From Candidatus Anaerotruncus excrementipullorum (GTDB taxonomy: Bacteria; Bacillota; Clostridia; Oscillospirales; Ruminococcaceae), in the NCBI GenBank assembly GCA_019114825.1, contig DXES01000121.1, forward strand, positions 1 through 41,255: a DNA stretch of 41,255 bases, in the 5' to 3' direction. This document shows positions 40,648 through 41,255 of this stretch, one piece after another (positions within the stretch are counted from its first letter, which is position 1; the number at the start of each line of letters is the position of its first letter). Under the pieces are notes generated by a model. That model made no database searches. It worked only from the letters and a program-made list of their open reading frames with translations, and was not told the origin of the DNA. The position numbers and the translations under genes were made by a program.

Positions 40648-41255
40648 ATGAAACTGGATGAACTACAGGTCCGGGGCTTTTCGGAGCTGCTGGCTTCCGA
40701 TGCCCCCGCTCCCGGCGGCGGTTCCACCGCCGCCTTGGAGGGGGCTTTGGGCGCGGCGCTGGCCGCCATGGTCTGCCGGTTGACGGTGGATAAAAAGAAG
40801 TATGCCGAGCATCGGGAGGCCCTTTTGGAGGTGCAGCGGCAGGCGGAATTGCTGCGCACCCAGCTGCTGGCGGTGATGGATCTGGACACCCAGGCGTTTT
40901 TGCAGGTGAGCGAGGCGTTTGCCCTGCCCAAAACCAGCGAGGAGGAGAAGGTGGCTCGTTCCGCCGCCATCCAGCGGGGGCTGGAGCGGTGCACCGAGAC
41001 CCCGCTGGAGGTGATGCGCCTGGCTGCGGAGGCGCTGGGCCTGGCAGTGACTCTGCCCGGCCGGTTCAATGAGAACGCGGCCAGCGACCTGGGGGTGGCG
41101 GCGCTCTCCCTGAAAACCGCCCTCCAGGGGGCCTGGCTCAACGTGTTGATCAACGTGGGGAGCCTGAAGGACAAGGAGCTGGCCGCCCGGTTCCGGGCGG
41201 AGGGGGAGGCGCTGCTGGCGCAGGCGCTGCCTATGGCTGACCAGCTCTACCGGAC
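40648..41255 (+). CDS. fchA: Formimidotetrahydrofolate cyclodeaminase, 3' end cut by the window
   Basis: At least 202 residues are visible, with no stop before the window end. It turns 5-formimino-THF into 5,10-methenyl-THF and ammonia, feeding one-carbon metabolism. Family signs are APAPGGGSTAALEGALGAALAAMV near the N-terminus and NENAASDLGVAALSLKTALQGAWLNV. GAGGAGGT lies 5 bases before the ATG (40648). It should need only a few more residues, since the family is about 205-215 long. It completes the histidine-to-glutamate route of the cluster. Confidence 0.93.
   Translation, partial: MKLDELQVRGFSELLASDAPAPGGGSTAALEGALGAALAAMVCRLTVDKKKYAEHREALLEVQRQAELLRTQLLAVMDLDTQAFLQVSEAFALPKTSEEEKVARSAAIQRGLERCTETPLEVMRLAAEALGLAVTLPGRFNENAASDLGVAALSLKTALQGAWLNVLINVGSLKDKELAARFRAEGEALLAQALPMADQLYR

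Noticed and set aside
1-41255. CRISPR, insertion sequence, prophage, tRNA or rRNA
   Set aside because: I saw no regularly spaced repeats, transposase or integrase motifs, phage genes, tRNA-like folds or rRNA sequence.

Overview
This 41 kb window is GC-rich, gene-dense chromosome from an anaerobic, probably spore-forming member of the Firmicutes/Bacillota. I would place it near the Oscillospiraceae/Ruminococcaceae (Clostridia). The reasons are a SpoVB-like flippase, [FeFe] hydrogenases with a SpoIIE-type phosphatase, the baiN-cmk-plsC-ispH/rpsA gene order with IspH fused to ribosomal protein S1, a HemZ-type radical SAM protein, and perfect AGGAGG ribosome binding sites. The family placement is inference. 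I see no rRNA, tRNA, CRISPR, prophage or insertion sequence, and no gene-free stretch longer than about 220 bases.

Layout. (1) 3-2167: the 3' part of a sensor histidine kinase, translationally coupled to a D-2-hydroxyacid dehydrogenase. (2) 2219-3751, minus strand: SpoVB-like flippase. (3) 3972-8791: an ABC export cassette of unknown substrate, made of an ATPase, a large membrane-anchored protein, two ABC-2 permeases and a 54-residue membrane protein, closed by a strong terminator. (4) 8912-9763, minus strand: a Cof-type HAD phosphatase. It diverges, from a clear back-to-back promoter pair, from (5) 9887-13631: rlmA-like methyltransferase, phosphopantetheinyl transferase, tandem PPK2 kinase, acylphosphatase and YgjP-like metalloprotease. 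(6) 13829-18417: a four-gene hydrogenase module (2Fe-2S protein, PAS-containing sensory hydrogenase, SpoIIE-type phosphatase, second hydrogenase) that resembles the hfs cluster of Thermoanaerobacterium as I remember it.

(7) 18560-23922: RpiR-type regulator, BaiN-like flavoprotein, cytidylate kinase, acyltransferase and the IspH-S1 fusion, tightly overlapped. (8) 24029-25129: a lipoprotein of unknown function. (9) 25351-32217: recJ, rel, dtd, an MBL-fold hydrolase and hemZ. (10) 32260-34220: a zinc-ribbon coiled-coil protein and a MATE exporter. (11) 34445 to the window end: a complete histidine-to-glutamate pathway through formimino-tetrahydrofolate (hutH, hutU, hutI, ftcD, fchA), with a YerC/TrpR-type regulator on the opposite strand between hutH and hutU.

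Most genes are recognisable families. The points most worth a second look are the hydrogenase/phosphatase signalling module, a likely independent start (SD, in-frame AUG and a promoter-like sequence) for S1 inside the IspH-S1 fusion, the YerC-like gene embedded in the hut cluster, and the ABC cassette with its unknown 572-residue partner. I did not find a system I can confidently call undescribed.
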